The notes beneath the pieces are model-generated. The model was not told the origin of the DNA, did no database searches, and saw only the letters and a list, made by a program, of their open reading frames with translations. The position numbers were made by a program, and so were the translations under genes. DNA of 64,000 nt from Forficula auricularia (lineage: Eukaryota; Arthropoda; Insecta; Dermaptera; Forficulidae), in the NCBI GenBank assembly GCA_024734495.1, contig JALMQS010000128.1, positions 21,892,632 through 21,956,631 on the forward strand. The letters run 5' to 3'. This document shows positions 23,804 to 34,082 of this stretch, one piece after another (position 1 is the stretch's first letter; the number at the start of each line of letters is the position of its first letter).

Positions 23804-23947
23804 CATTGGCGTAGTTAGTTTTCCTAGGAGGAGCAGCCGGCCAGCTGATTCGCTATCTTAATAACGGAGTTTCGATTTTTCTAGAGGGGCAATGTGTTTT
23901 GTAGGGGGGGCACTGCCCCCCTTGCCCCTCCCCTGACTACGCCCATG
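23804..23947. mobile_element. hAT-like MITE with perfect 8-bp TSD
   Basis: The 144-bp element runs from CATTGGCGTAGTTAG to CTGACTACGCCCATG, imperfect inverted ends. CTGGTGAA flanks it on both sides (23796-23803, 23948-23955), as expected for hAT-type insertion. Inside are G/C runs but no frame. Confidence 0.8.
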
Positions 23948-24161
23948 CTGGTGAAGCAAAATTGGTTGTTATAACGTATATATCATAAAAATTCAGTTAG
24001 TTTGAATTTTGACTGTTGTATTCTTTATAACTGATGTATGCCGCAAGGTATCCATAAATTTTAATTTAAAATTAATAGTTTTGTAGATATGAACGACTAT
24101 GGGAAAAATTGTCCTTTGTGTCAGGCCCTATCTTACTTAGGAATTTCAAATTTGGTGAATA

Positions 24162-25160
24162 TATATGAGGCATTGAACTCCAAATTAGACGGTTTGAAAA
24201 ATTGTAATTTTTGATTTCCTTCATTTTTTCACATTTTTTTAGTACCCATCAAAAAACTCTTCGTGGTACATTTTGAAATTTTTTTGATCACCGTTTTAAA
24301 AGATATCGAATTTCAGTTTCTCGCTTATAACTTCTTCAAAAATGGTCCAAATTCAATTTTTTTTTTAATTTTTGTTTTTTCATACTTTTTAGAAAAAATA
24401 CAAAAAATTATTTAAAGTCTTTTTATATGCTATGTTTGAGTTTGAAAATTTTAATCTTGTTTTTGAAACTGTATGTACTCTTCGATTTTTTTGATAATTT
24501 TTATTTTAAACTATTATTCATTCTACAAATTGTAATACCGGGTTGATTGTGGTCTTATGATAATTACTATTTTTTTCGATTTTTGAAAATTGTGGAAAAA
24601 TTTGATTCGCTATTTATCATCATTAAAACCACTTTTTGGTATTGAGTTCTCTTTTTTTAGTTATTTTGAATTGATTTTATCGTTAACAGGTGTTTCAAAT
24701 AAATAATTAGTAGGTATTTTAGTTTGTTAAAAGAAAAGAAAAATAAAAAATCGAAAAAAAAATTGTAATTATCATAGGTTCATTATCAACCCGGTCTTAA
24801 AAATTGTAGAATTAATAGAAGCTTAAAATAAAAAATTATCAAAAAATACATACATATAGTACATACAGTTTCAAAAAAACAAGATTAAAATTTTCATACT
24901 CAAAAATCGCATATAAAAAAACACTTTAAATAATTTTTTTGTATTTTTTCTAAAAAGTATGTAAGAAAAAAAAAATTGAATTTGGACTATTTTTTAAGAA
25001 GTTATGAGCTTAAAACCGACATTCGATATCTTTTGATCAAAAAATTTCAAAATTTACAAAGAAGAGTTTTTTGATGGGTACTAGAAAATGTCAAAAAATG
25101 AAGGAAATCAAAAATTGAAATTTTTCAAACTGTCCCATTTGGCGTGGAATGCCCCATATC
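24162..25160. repeat. Large foldback, about 1 kb
   Basis: The ends read TGAGGCATTGAACTCCAAAT and (right, inward) TATGGGGCATTCCACGCCAA. The arms of more than 400 bases align with scattered changes and shared blocks such as TTTTTTGATGGGTACTA and CATACATATAGTACATACAG. A matching end (CTGGAATGCCTCAAT) lies near 38,330-38,345. No coding content. Confidence 0.8.
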
Positions 25161-26076
25161 GACATGATTGTTTCTTATAATTTTACAACCAGGCCTCAAT
25201 CTCAATTCGGTTTTAATCCCAGCTTATTTGAATTATCTCAATGCTATTAAGATTGGAATAAATAATTACAAGCTTTAACCTTTAAATTTGATAAGATGAA
25301 AATTTTACATTTTTACAGCCAGTCTATGAAACATTTTATACAAATAAAATAGTTACAAACTATTTAATTATTTTAACCCACTTAAATGTTCTCTCGATCA
25401 ATATATTCATTTTATGTTCAAAGGTTCACATATCACACGATTGTACTCAATCCTCCTACAATCTGCTGAAAATATGAATCGAAATGGATTGAAAGAGTTT
25501 ACATCGAAAACATTTATTTCCGTTCCATAATGAATCGAAATTGAATTGCTGTTAAACTAGGTCACTGCCCTTCTCATGGTGTCACGGTATGTTTGATGCA
25601 CTTTCCTTGAGACGTTGCCAAATAAGTCGAAAATCAAGGTTGTTAAATTTAAGACGAAAAAAATTCCAGCTGGTGTAGAATGAGAGATTCTTAAATTCCA
25701 AATGATTCAAAATGAGATTCATTAACAAATTGTACAAAAAATATAAAATTTTAGGAATTCTCTCTATTTAAATTAAACACATTTTTTTTATAATCAATAT
25801 CATTAAGATTGCAACAAGTTACAAGGACACACTTATGTTTTAGGCTATTTTAGAAAAAATAGCCTTCTATCAAAATGTGCATACCACACTAACTGTGAAG
25901 AAGACTATATTAAATTCCTCGTTAATTAGGCAACGGGTCAAATTAGCAGCCACAACACTTATCAAAATAGATTTTGAATTAAATGTATAAAATATAAATC
26001 TATCTATCTATCTACTCTCATTAAACGTTTTTTTACTTAGAGAAAGTGGTGTAGGTTTTAGGTGAAACATGATATT
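25161..26076. other. AT-rich, (CTAT)n microsatellite
   Basis: A short CTAT repeat lies at about 25,998-26,015. No gene could be supported. Confidence 0.4.
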
Positions 26077-26314
26077 AATTAATAAAGTAAAGGGTGTGTA
26101 GTTTCACAGTGAATGAAATAAAACTCAAAGAGGTTTATACAAACTCAATATATTTCGGATTATTAGTCCATCATCAGGAGTTTACAGGATAAAACAGTTT
26201 TAACCTGTAAATCCTGATGATGGACTAATAATCCGAAATATATTGAGTTTGTATAAACCTCTTTGAGTTTTATTTCATTCTCTGTGAAACTACACACCCT
26301 TTACTTTATTAATT
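26077..26314. repeat. Near-perfect hairpin with hammerhead-like cores
   Basis: Arms 26077-26188 and 26204-26314 are almost perfect complements around a 15-base loop. The + strand right arm has CTGATGA (26214-26220), GGA...TCC pairing and GAAA (26235-26238). The left arm has the same on the minus strand (26171-26177 and 26153-26156). The near identity of the arms suggests recent formation or gene conversion. Confidence 0.85.
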
Positions 26315-26384
26315 TTTTATTAAACGAGAAAAAATTGCTATATACACATAATCTGTGGGCCACTAGAAGGCTAAAAATGCAAAA

Positions 26385-26590
26385 ACTGGGTGCGGGGTTA
26401 GAGTGGGGGTGGAAGTGGGGGTGGGATGGATGTGTGTAGGGGGGTGGGAGCGAACTGCGGGGTTTCGGGGAAGGGGTCCAGGGGGCGTGTACTATATATA
26501 TTTGTATTTTTATCAGAATTTTAAATTAAAATTTTTTTTAACTTAAGCAAAAAGTTACCGAGTATCGCTCGGTGTCTCCAGGTTCTATAT
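26385..26590. repeat. G-rich tract and CCGAG palindrome
   Basis: The 26,390-26,490 stretch has many short G runs (GTGGGGGTGGAAGTGGGGGTG) that could form G-quadruplexes. It starts with CTAAAAATGCAAAAACT, also found in the minisatellite units at 45-50 kb. At about 26,556-26,575, ACCGAGTATCGCTCGGT is a short palindrome; variants are at 52.18 and 60.83 kb. Confidence 0.5.
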
Positions 26591-26960
26591 TTTTATAATA
26601 TAAAACTAAAGATTTGACCATCTTTTTTTGAAAATAGTTGGAATTTTTTTCAAAAAATCAGCTCGGGTTAAAATTAACCAATGTATTTATATTAAAAGAG
26701 AAAGAATTTAATTTTTAGGACACATTCTAGAATTTTAGTAGAAATATTTTTTATATTGCGATATCAGAGGGGGTTCATCCCCTCAGGAGTCGAACCTCAC
26801 ACCCTCGAGATAAAAAACATCTCTCTGAGCTGATTGTTAGTTCTCAGGTTCGACTCCTGAGGGGATGAATCTCCTCTGATATCGCAATATAAAAATATTT
26901 CTACTAAAATCCTAGAATTTGACCTAAAAATTAAATTTTTTTCTCTTGATTTTTGAATAT
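26591..26960. repeat. Foldback family (TCAGAGGGG centre), complete copy
   Basis: The inverted part is 26,695-26,948, with ends AAAGAGAAAGAATTTAATTT and its complement. The centre contains ATATCAGAGGGGGTTCATCC and, inverted, GGATGAATCTCCTCTGATAT, plus an inner GTTCGACTCCTGAGGGG. The left flank from about 26,591 also matches the copy at 29.88-30.96 kb. Confidence 0.78.
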
Positions 26961-27399
26961 TAAAAAAAAATATTTTTACGAAATTTTTTGTGAAACTATT
27001 GAATTGGTTCTTATTTTCTCTTGTTGTTGAACACCATAACAACACAAATTATATTTTTTATTTTTTAAATTTTATTATCATACTAGAGACGTTTCGAACA
27101 CATATTTGTGTCAACATCAGCTTAAAATTTGTTTATTTAAAAAATCATACAATCGATCACATCTCAATCACTCATTTTTTTTTCATATTCTATTGAATGT
27201 TTTGTCTATGTTGCATGAAAACAACTTCTAAAAAATGATTACCTTAAGACCTCGTTTAGGGCTTTTTCGATTAACAATAATTCAATATAACGCGGTCTGC
27301 TCGAAGATTTTCTCTAAATTTGGCAAAAAATAACTAATAAATGCACGAAGAAGGATGTAATTTCAACAAGATGTACCCATTGTTGGCCAAATAGTCAAT

Positions 27400-27800
27400 C
27401 TAATTGATGACAAGGGTACGCCAAGTCCCGTTTGCGCCGTCGTGCGAAATACTGATTAGCGCCTTTATGGTATATGCACTGAGTCTAAATTACTGGGTCC
27501 ACAATATTTTTCACGTTTCAAGGTTTTTTTTTACAAAAATAACTAATAGAGCAGCATCAGCCTGGTCATTTAATAGCCAATATCACGAGAGCCCCCTTGT
27601 ATTTAGACAACTGAAATGCCAGATCGATTAAGGATATGCCTATCCTGCGAAAAAAGGCGTAAGAAGACAAAGTATTGGATCGGTCAAAGGGTCCTCACGT
27701 AAAGACCACGGAAACCATGATCTCAAACAACGTCGGGCGTCCCTGCTAGGAGATGAAGATGAGTTGGATATTTAGGAGATATTGCATGTTTCTGGGGAGG
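27400..27800 (+). pseudogene. Coding-like patch, unrecognised
   Basis: Two overlapping frames look protein-like. One (27616-27702) reads MPDRLRICLSCEKRRKKTKY, with a C-x-x-C and basic cluster. The other (27632-27775) ends KQRRASLLGDEDELDI and a stop. The frame at 27,404-27,631 precedes them. A frameshifted remnant of a transposase or host exon is possible; I cannot name the family. Confidence 0.3.
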
Positions 27801-29126
27801 TATTTACCATTTTGGTTTAGTAAATCGTCGTGAGTTTGCTTAACATTTTATTTATTTATTATCATTTTTTAAATTTCTTTGTGCTTGGCAATTTCTGAAA
27901 TATGGAGAAAAATCTTTTCCATGATTCATTTCTGCCTGTTTGTGTCTAAATGTTGGATTCGAAAACCCACGATAATTAAAGAATAGAACGTCATCTAAAG
28001 TTTGTTCTAGTGCCAAAAGCTTATATTTTCAAAATGAAGAAATGATTAGAATTGGGCTTTCCAACTTTACTTTAAAAATGCCCGAAATTAGAAAATTATG
28101 AACACCAAAAATAAAATCATTATTTGAGAAGTCCTCAAACCACTGTAGCAAATTTGGCATAAAAATTCCATCAAGTTTTATTTTCCTATCTCAATCTATT
28201 TGCTGACAAAAATTGTCAAATCTGCAAAATTTACAGAGAGAGTACTGAGTTTTGAATAAGTTTTGAATTTTTTTTTTCTTCTAATGTTTATTTTTATGCT
28301 TTATAAAAACTCATTTTTGTTTTCTTTGGCTAATTTCTAAAGCATTTTTTAATTGCAAAAACTTTCATCACAACACCTATTTTTTACAAATCTTATATTT
28401 ATAATTAATTGTTGGTAGAAGTTGATTTATTTAAGTTTTCTTTTCCCTTTTGAAGTTTTTCGTCCATTCTCAAATTTTTCGTTTTATGAATAAATATTCC
28501 CTAATTTCCACATTTCCGATACCTCTTTTTATAATGATTTTTTGTTAACTCTTTTGTTTATTTATCTCCCTTGTCTTTTGTTCTTCCTCAATTATTTATT
28601 TCGTCTGTCACTCGAGTGTCTATTTTGTCATGAAATATTATATAATCTTCCTGTTTGTTTAGTTGCTGTTTCACGTTTAATAGTTATATTTATTTGTTTT
28701 GTTATTAATTTATTTTGGCACTTTTTCATAAGAATTAGAATTATTTCTTTGTTTTTCAAATCATCTGCGGTTCGCGTGGTTTTTTGATAGTGATTCAGAG
28801 ATTGAGAATGCTGGTTTAGAGGGTTGAGTGATAAACTGTGAAGACTTGGATTCCCAAAGCACCAGTAATAAAAGAAAACTATCAATTTCATGGCATGCGA
28901 GAGTAAATAATGCTGGCAGAACGTGAGGCTAAACATCCACATCAATAAATGAGCTTTGGTCCCGAAACTCTATCTTCTTTACACCATAAACGTGTGTTAA
29001 GGGACAGACTTACAGATTTTATTTTATTCTTATTGCAGATGATTCCCTTGATTAAAATAACTAATCTAATAATATTCTAATATCTAAATGTTAAATCGAG
29101 TATTATTACCCTTTTAAAACTGTTTT
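27801..29126. other. AT-rich, no recognised gene
   Basis: No feature is supported. The overlapping frames near 28,540-28,945 are low-complexity and in conflict with each other. Confidence 0.4.
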
Positions 29127-29737
29127 AGTCCAAGAGCTGGTGATACATTTTGACTACGGATTTGACCCAACTAGAAATAATGCGTAATAGTACCGTCTAT
29201 GATGGTTGTACAGGGAATGGCCAGTCTTGCTGGCTGTAGCAGGTGGACCAGGTACTGCGCATGGTGTGAGTGCGGTAAAAAATACATATGTGTTATAAAA
29301 ATTATAATTAATAGTCAATTATAAACATAATATATTCACTCCAGACTGTTTGAGTGGTGGAACGTGGAACCAGACCACCCAAAGTGTATTTTTACAACAT
29401 GAAAAAATAGCATCAAAAATATTTTTTTTTCATGTTGTAAAAATACACTTTGGGGTGGTTTGGTTCCACGTTCCACCACTCAAATGGTCTTGAGTGAATA
29501 TATTATGTTTATAATTGACTATAAATTATAATTTTTCTAATTTCATTCTGGATCAAAAATATTTTTTAACACATGTATTTTTTACCGCACTCACACCATG
29601 CGCAGTACCTGGTCGATCCACCTGCTACAGCCAGCCAGACTGGTCATTCCCTGTACAACTATCATAGACGGTACTATTACGCATTATTTCTAGTTGGGTC
29701 AAATCCGTAGTCAAAATGTGTCACCAGCTCTTGGACT
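29127..29737. repeat. Large foldback, about 611 bp
   Basis: The arms of about 280 bases start AGTCCAAGAGCTGGTGATAC and end GTGTCACCAGCTCTTGGACT. They stay nearly complementary through a GC-richer block (GTACTGCGCATGGTGTGAG and its complement) to a small loop at about 29,405-29,430. One arm has a short insertion near 29,540-29,565. No frame. Confidence 0.85.
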
Positions 29738-29879
29738 ATTTTAAATAAAAAGATCTGAAATTAACAAAGTCTATAGTCCTCAAAGGGTTGTACGCGTACC
29801 AATAGTGATAAGCAGGATGTCCCTGGTGGTCAGGGGCTTGGGGATGGTCAAACAAAAATAAATAAATAAATAAAATAAA

Positions 29880-30960
29880 TTTTTTTTTATAAAACTAAAG
29901 ATTTCAGAATCTTTTTTTTGAAAATAGTTGGAATGTTTTTCAAAAAATTAAATGATTAATATAATAATAATTAAATAATTAATGTAAACTAAAATTAAAT
30001 TAAAATTATATGATTAATATCAACTCAAAAATAAAATAAAATGCACTAAAAGGTATAAAATAATTATCTAATTTAGTAACAACCAATCAATGAAATCACT
30101 TTTTGAAGTCGGTGCAAAACATATACATTTTATGAATCTCATTCGTCGGATCGTACTTAGTACGTTTGGCGGGTAATGAAGATAACATTGCGTAAGCTCG
30201 CTTATATAGCTTGTTTAGCACCGACTTCAAAAAGTTGTTACTAAAATTTTATACCTTTTGGTGCATTTTATTTGATTTTTGAGTTCATATTATTTTATTT
30301 GTTGCAATTAATTTTTTTGAAGTTTGTTTTAGCGGGTTTTAAATGAACGTTTTAAGATTTTTTTTAAATATTTTATTTATTATAATTTCGATTATTTGCA
30401 CATAAGAATTGGAGATTTCCGTTATTTTGTCATTGATTATATCATCAAAACTGGACCAAATTAATATGGGACTACCTCTAAGGTACTCCCTTTCTAATAA
30501 AAAATGAATTATCGAACTCGGTCCATAAACAAAGAAGTTATGCGTAAACATACATAACAAAAACGGTCCAATACCGATGAAATTTATACGGGACCAATCG
30601 GGAACTATACTGAACCCAATGAAAAAAAAATCGAAATCGGTCCACATGGTAAAGATAAATCAATGAACAAACACAAAAAAAGACATTCCGTTGAATTGAT
30701 AACCTCCTCCTTTTTTTGAAGTCGGTTAAAAATCAGCTCAGGTTAAAAACCAATGTATATTAAAAGATAAAGAATTTAATTTTTAGGACAAATTCTAGGA
30801 TTTTAGTAGAAATATGTTTTTTGCCCAGAAAGCATGTAAGTTCTCAGATTCGACTCCTGAGGGGATGAATCCCTTCTGATATCGCAATATAAAAATATTT
30901 CTTTTAAAATCCTAGAATTTGTCCGAAAAATTAAATTCTTTCTCTTTTAAAAGTTTTTTT
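29880..30960. repeat. Foldback family copy interrupted by another element
   Basis: The sequences 29,890-29,948 and 30,734-30,955 together align with the uninterrupted copy at 26,591-26,960. The inverted part is shorter here, because the left arm centre has been replaced. Confidence 0.75.
29949..30727. mobile_element. AACCGACTTC repeat element, copy 2
   Basis: The insert ends in AGTCGGTT at 30,727, and AAAAAT flanks it on both sides (29943-29948 and 30728-30733). It includes a foldback with GTCGGTGCAAAAC and AGCACCGACTTCAAAAAGTT, and the same central ACTTAGTACGTTTGG block as copy 1. It lies in reverse orientation relative to copy 1. The minus-strand frame at 30,339-30,647 is part of the repeat, not a gene. 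Confidence 0.72.
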
Positions 30961-31165
30961 TTTTTAATAAATTGTATTTAACTTTTATTACGGACTTTTC
31001 GCTATATAAATTTCTTAATACAATTCTATTGTTTTTTTTAATCCCTCCTCTATAAAATTGAATTGCATTTCCCCACACTGTGCTTGAATAGATGTATTTA
31101 TTTTTTTTTTTTTTGGAATTTAATTTGCTTCAAAAATTATTAGGTATTGTAAAAAGTAAAGGCAT

Positions 31166-31267
31166 TCATTCTTGCAAGTCCAACAAGTAATAGATCAGAG
31201 TTCGGGCAATTTCTTCTGCATGCAAATCGCCTGGAGCTCTCACGTGGCATCCAAATCTGCATTTCAT
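31166..31267 (-). CDS. Short coding-like frame, unrecognised
   Basis: A 33-codon frame from an ATG at 31267 reads MKCRFGCHVRAPGDLHAEEI and ends LLDLQE with a stop. The local base composition is less AT-rich than its flanks. The opposite strand is also open in the same register, so strand and reality are uncertain. It could be a terminal exon. I do not recognise a family. Confidence 0.22.
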   Translation of the reverse strand: MKCRFGCHVRAPGDLHAEEIARTLIYYLLDLQE

Positions 31268-31688
31268 AATGTTGTTTTTATTTAAGAGATTTTTCTACGC
31301 TCGCATGCCCATAGGCAAGAGATCAATACCAAAGAATATTTCGAATGAATTTGTACTAGATACATAAAAAATAGTTTATTCTAAATAAATATTCAAGAGA
31401 ATGAGAGAAATCACAAAAATCAACCGGGACCACATTATTGAATTCATTAGTAAATTTTTTCTTATGCGGGTTTATGAATATCTGAGAAATGGGTAAAAGA
31501 ATCAATTTAAAAAAATTATTCCTATCTGTCCATGTTTGACTGGATTCCGATATTCTCGAAAAAAAGTTGTAGAATGTTCGTTCTGGACTTAAAATGATTG
31601 TATATCAGAAATTGAGGAAAATGTGACAACTTTTTCAAGACTTGGTAGCTTGGTACACATTTTTATACCTATGTTATGCAATGGCCTT
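31268..31688. other. AT-rich spacer
   Basis: No feature could be supported. Confidence 0.4.
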
Positions 31689-32078
31689 AAAAACCCGTTT
31701 TTTATTAATAACGGGTTCTTACAAGTTAAAACGCTTTTCACTGAATACCTTTGTGGCAATTAGAGTATATTGATGCTGGTTGAGTTTGGTTCAACGATCT
31801 AGAATCTTCATTTTTGACCTTCCGCCTCATTTTGGGTGTTTATTTTCAAAAAATTTTAAACGAAAATGTCAAAAATTACAACCTCTACAAATTTGCTTCT
31901 AATTTTTGACATTTTTGTTTAAAATTTTTTGAAAATAAACACCCAAAATAAGGCGAAAATTCTAGACCTTTGAAGCAAACTCAACCAACATCAGTAAAAA
32001 CTCTAGTTGCCACAAAGGTATTCAGTGAAACGCGTTTTAACTGGTAAGAACCCGTTCTTATAAAAAACAGGATTTTAC
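31689..32078. repeat. Foldback (AAAACCCGTTTTT ends), copy 1
   Basis: Ends AAACCCGTTTTTTATTAATA and complements enclose blocks ATACCTTTGTGGCAA, TTGAGTTTGGTTCAA and TTTTGGGTGTTTATTTT, mirrored in the right arm. The centre is GTCAAAAATTA and its complement. A second copy is at 59,944-60,346. Confidence 0.82.
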
Positions 32079-33300
32079 AGCAACAGATATATAACAGAAA
32101 CTCACAGACAGAAAAAAAATACTTGGACATGACTTTTCTCAAAATTTTCGACAAATACGATAAAGAATAAAAAATCGAGTGAATTTAATATGACCCCTCA
32201 CCCCCCACACCTTAGAGAGCTATCACTAAATCACTATTAATAAGCTGAAATTTTATACCAAGTTTCAGCTTAGTTGTTAAACCATTCGCTGAAATGAAAT
32301 TTAGAAATCACCACAATTTCCAGTGAGAGTCGTACTCAGACTAAAAAAAGTTTTTAATTATTCTTATAATTAAAACACAGTATATTTATTCTCACCGCGA
32401 AATGATACTAAAAAATTAAAAAATTGTTTTAAAGCGGTTTACTTGATTAATTGTTTCCATTTTTCATTTTTCAAAACCAAAGGATTATGACGAAAATAAA
32501 CCAAAAGAATAATTTATGACCAGAACAGCCATGAGTGTTAATGAACTAAATGCATCATATCTTTTGTTGTTTGCTTGTGACATCAAGTGGTAAAATATAT
32601 ATCGCTTTAATTCACTTAATTGTAAAATAAATGGAATGAAAGTGAATAAACCCCGATGTATACAAGATAGACACTTTTTGTTAAATAAATTTCTATTTAT
32701 ATATTTTAAGATCCCATATCTGAAAAAGTATTTTAAATTCTATAAGATCGTTCTGAAGTCGTGAATTTCATTAAGGTGGTGCACAATCCAGGTTATTAGA
32801 TACAATAATTAGTGCATATACCAACAGCACATCGTCTCCCTTGTTTTTTAAGGCATTATTAGTGGCTAAAATAATTGATTAAATTATATTTGAAGTAAAA
32901 AATTAAGAATTCAACTGGTTAAATAAAATATTAATATAACTTACTGTTTTCAAATAGCATAACCTATTTAAAACAAAATAGTCAATAAAAATTATAGAAA
33001 GGTAGAAAAAATAATTTAATATAATTTAAATTAAAAAATAAACTATATAAAAAGGTTTTATTTTGGACGTTAGCTGTGGAAAATGAAATGAAATGAAATT
33101 TCAAACAAAAAGAACCAAGAATAGCTAATGGCTTCGGTCAGAAAGAACTGCCCGGTGACGTCAGAGCAGTTGAGCAAGTAAAAGTGAGCACCCCTTGGTG
33201 CACAATAAAGTTTTGTAAAAAAATTTAAAACATCTGAAATGACCTTAGGTACGGAAAAGTTGAATCACTTATTTTTGTTAAATTCTTGCATTACCTACCG
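32079..33300. other. AT-rich, no recognised gene
   Basis: No supported feature. GAGCACCCCTTGGTGCACAA at about 33,187-33,206 may be the 3' end of the LINE relic that follows. Confidence 0.4.
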
Positions 33301-33570
33301 ATAAAAGATATATACCAATTGAAAAAGCAGAGACGAAGAAGTCTGAATACCCTTCAACGTCTTGATGACGTGGTTAAGATTGAAGAAAAACTGAAAGAGG
33401 AGATCAGGAAGAGTTAGTCCCTAGAAGTCATGAGGATAAATGTATTGTTGAATCAATTGGTTTGGCTCTTCCTTCAACATGATCATGAAGGGTTGTGAAT
33501 TGCGTGTAGCATACTTTAGGGGGAATTTAATCTTATCGGAGCACATGTTGTGATAGTATTAATAATAGAG
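33300..33570 (-). pseudogene. Decayed LINE polymerase C-terminus
   Basis: On the minus strand the sequence ATTTATCCTCATGACTTCTAG parallels the MTSRNWN region of the 4.8 kb LINE. Upstream (about 33,505-33,545) TCCGATAAGATTAAATTCC parallels its SDEIKSIIPPK segment. Stops and shifts interrupt all frames, so this is an old copy. Confidence 0.5.
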
Positions 33571-33856
33571 AGAGCGGAAAGGCTTCTACGATGGGCTTAG
33601 CAAGTCAAGATAGTCAATAGGAGTCGTATCGTCTATTGATGTATTGATTCTGAATTGTATCTAGTGTGGTAATATAATGCTTAAAGGCTCCTCTCTGCGC
33701 AAATACGAGGCATGGATGGATTTGTACCTTGTAGGGGGTGAGAAATTGCCAGGTCATAAAAAACACCTATATTTGAATAGGAAGCTAGAAGCTATAGATT
33801 CTCCCTCAGAAGAAATGTACTTTCCAGGCCTAGAAATTAGACGACATTAATTATCT

Positions 33857-34082
33857 CACGAGGGGGTGGGGGGTTATTAGGGGGCAAGGGGGGTGATTGT
33901 AACTTATATACGAGGGAATCCCAGCTTACGAACACCACACGAGGGGGTGGGGGGTTATTAGGGGGCAAGGGGGGGTGAATGTAACTTATGTACGAGGGAA
34001 TCCCAGCTTACGAACACCACACGAGGGGGTGGGGGGTTATTAGGGGGCAAGGGGGGGTGAATGTAACTTATGTACTAGGGAA
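33857..34082. repeat. 82-bp G-rich tandem repeat, about 2.8 units
   Basis: CACGAGGGGGTGGGGGGTTA starts at 33,857, 33,938 and 34,020, with nearly identical units that also hold GTAACTTATGTACGAGGGAA. The identity suggests recent expansion. The G runs could form quadruplexes. Confidence 0.85.

Noticed and set aside
28542..28945. Overlapping hydrophobic and basic frames
   Set aside because: Leu/Phe-rich and Asn/Lys-rich frames on opposite strands of AT-rich DNA are the expected chance pattern.
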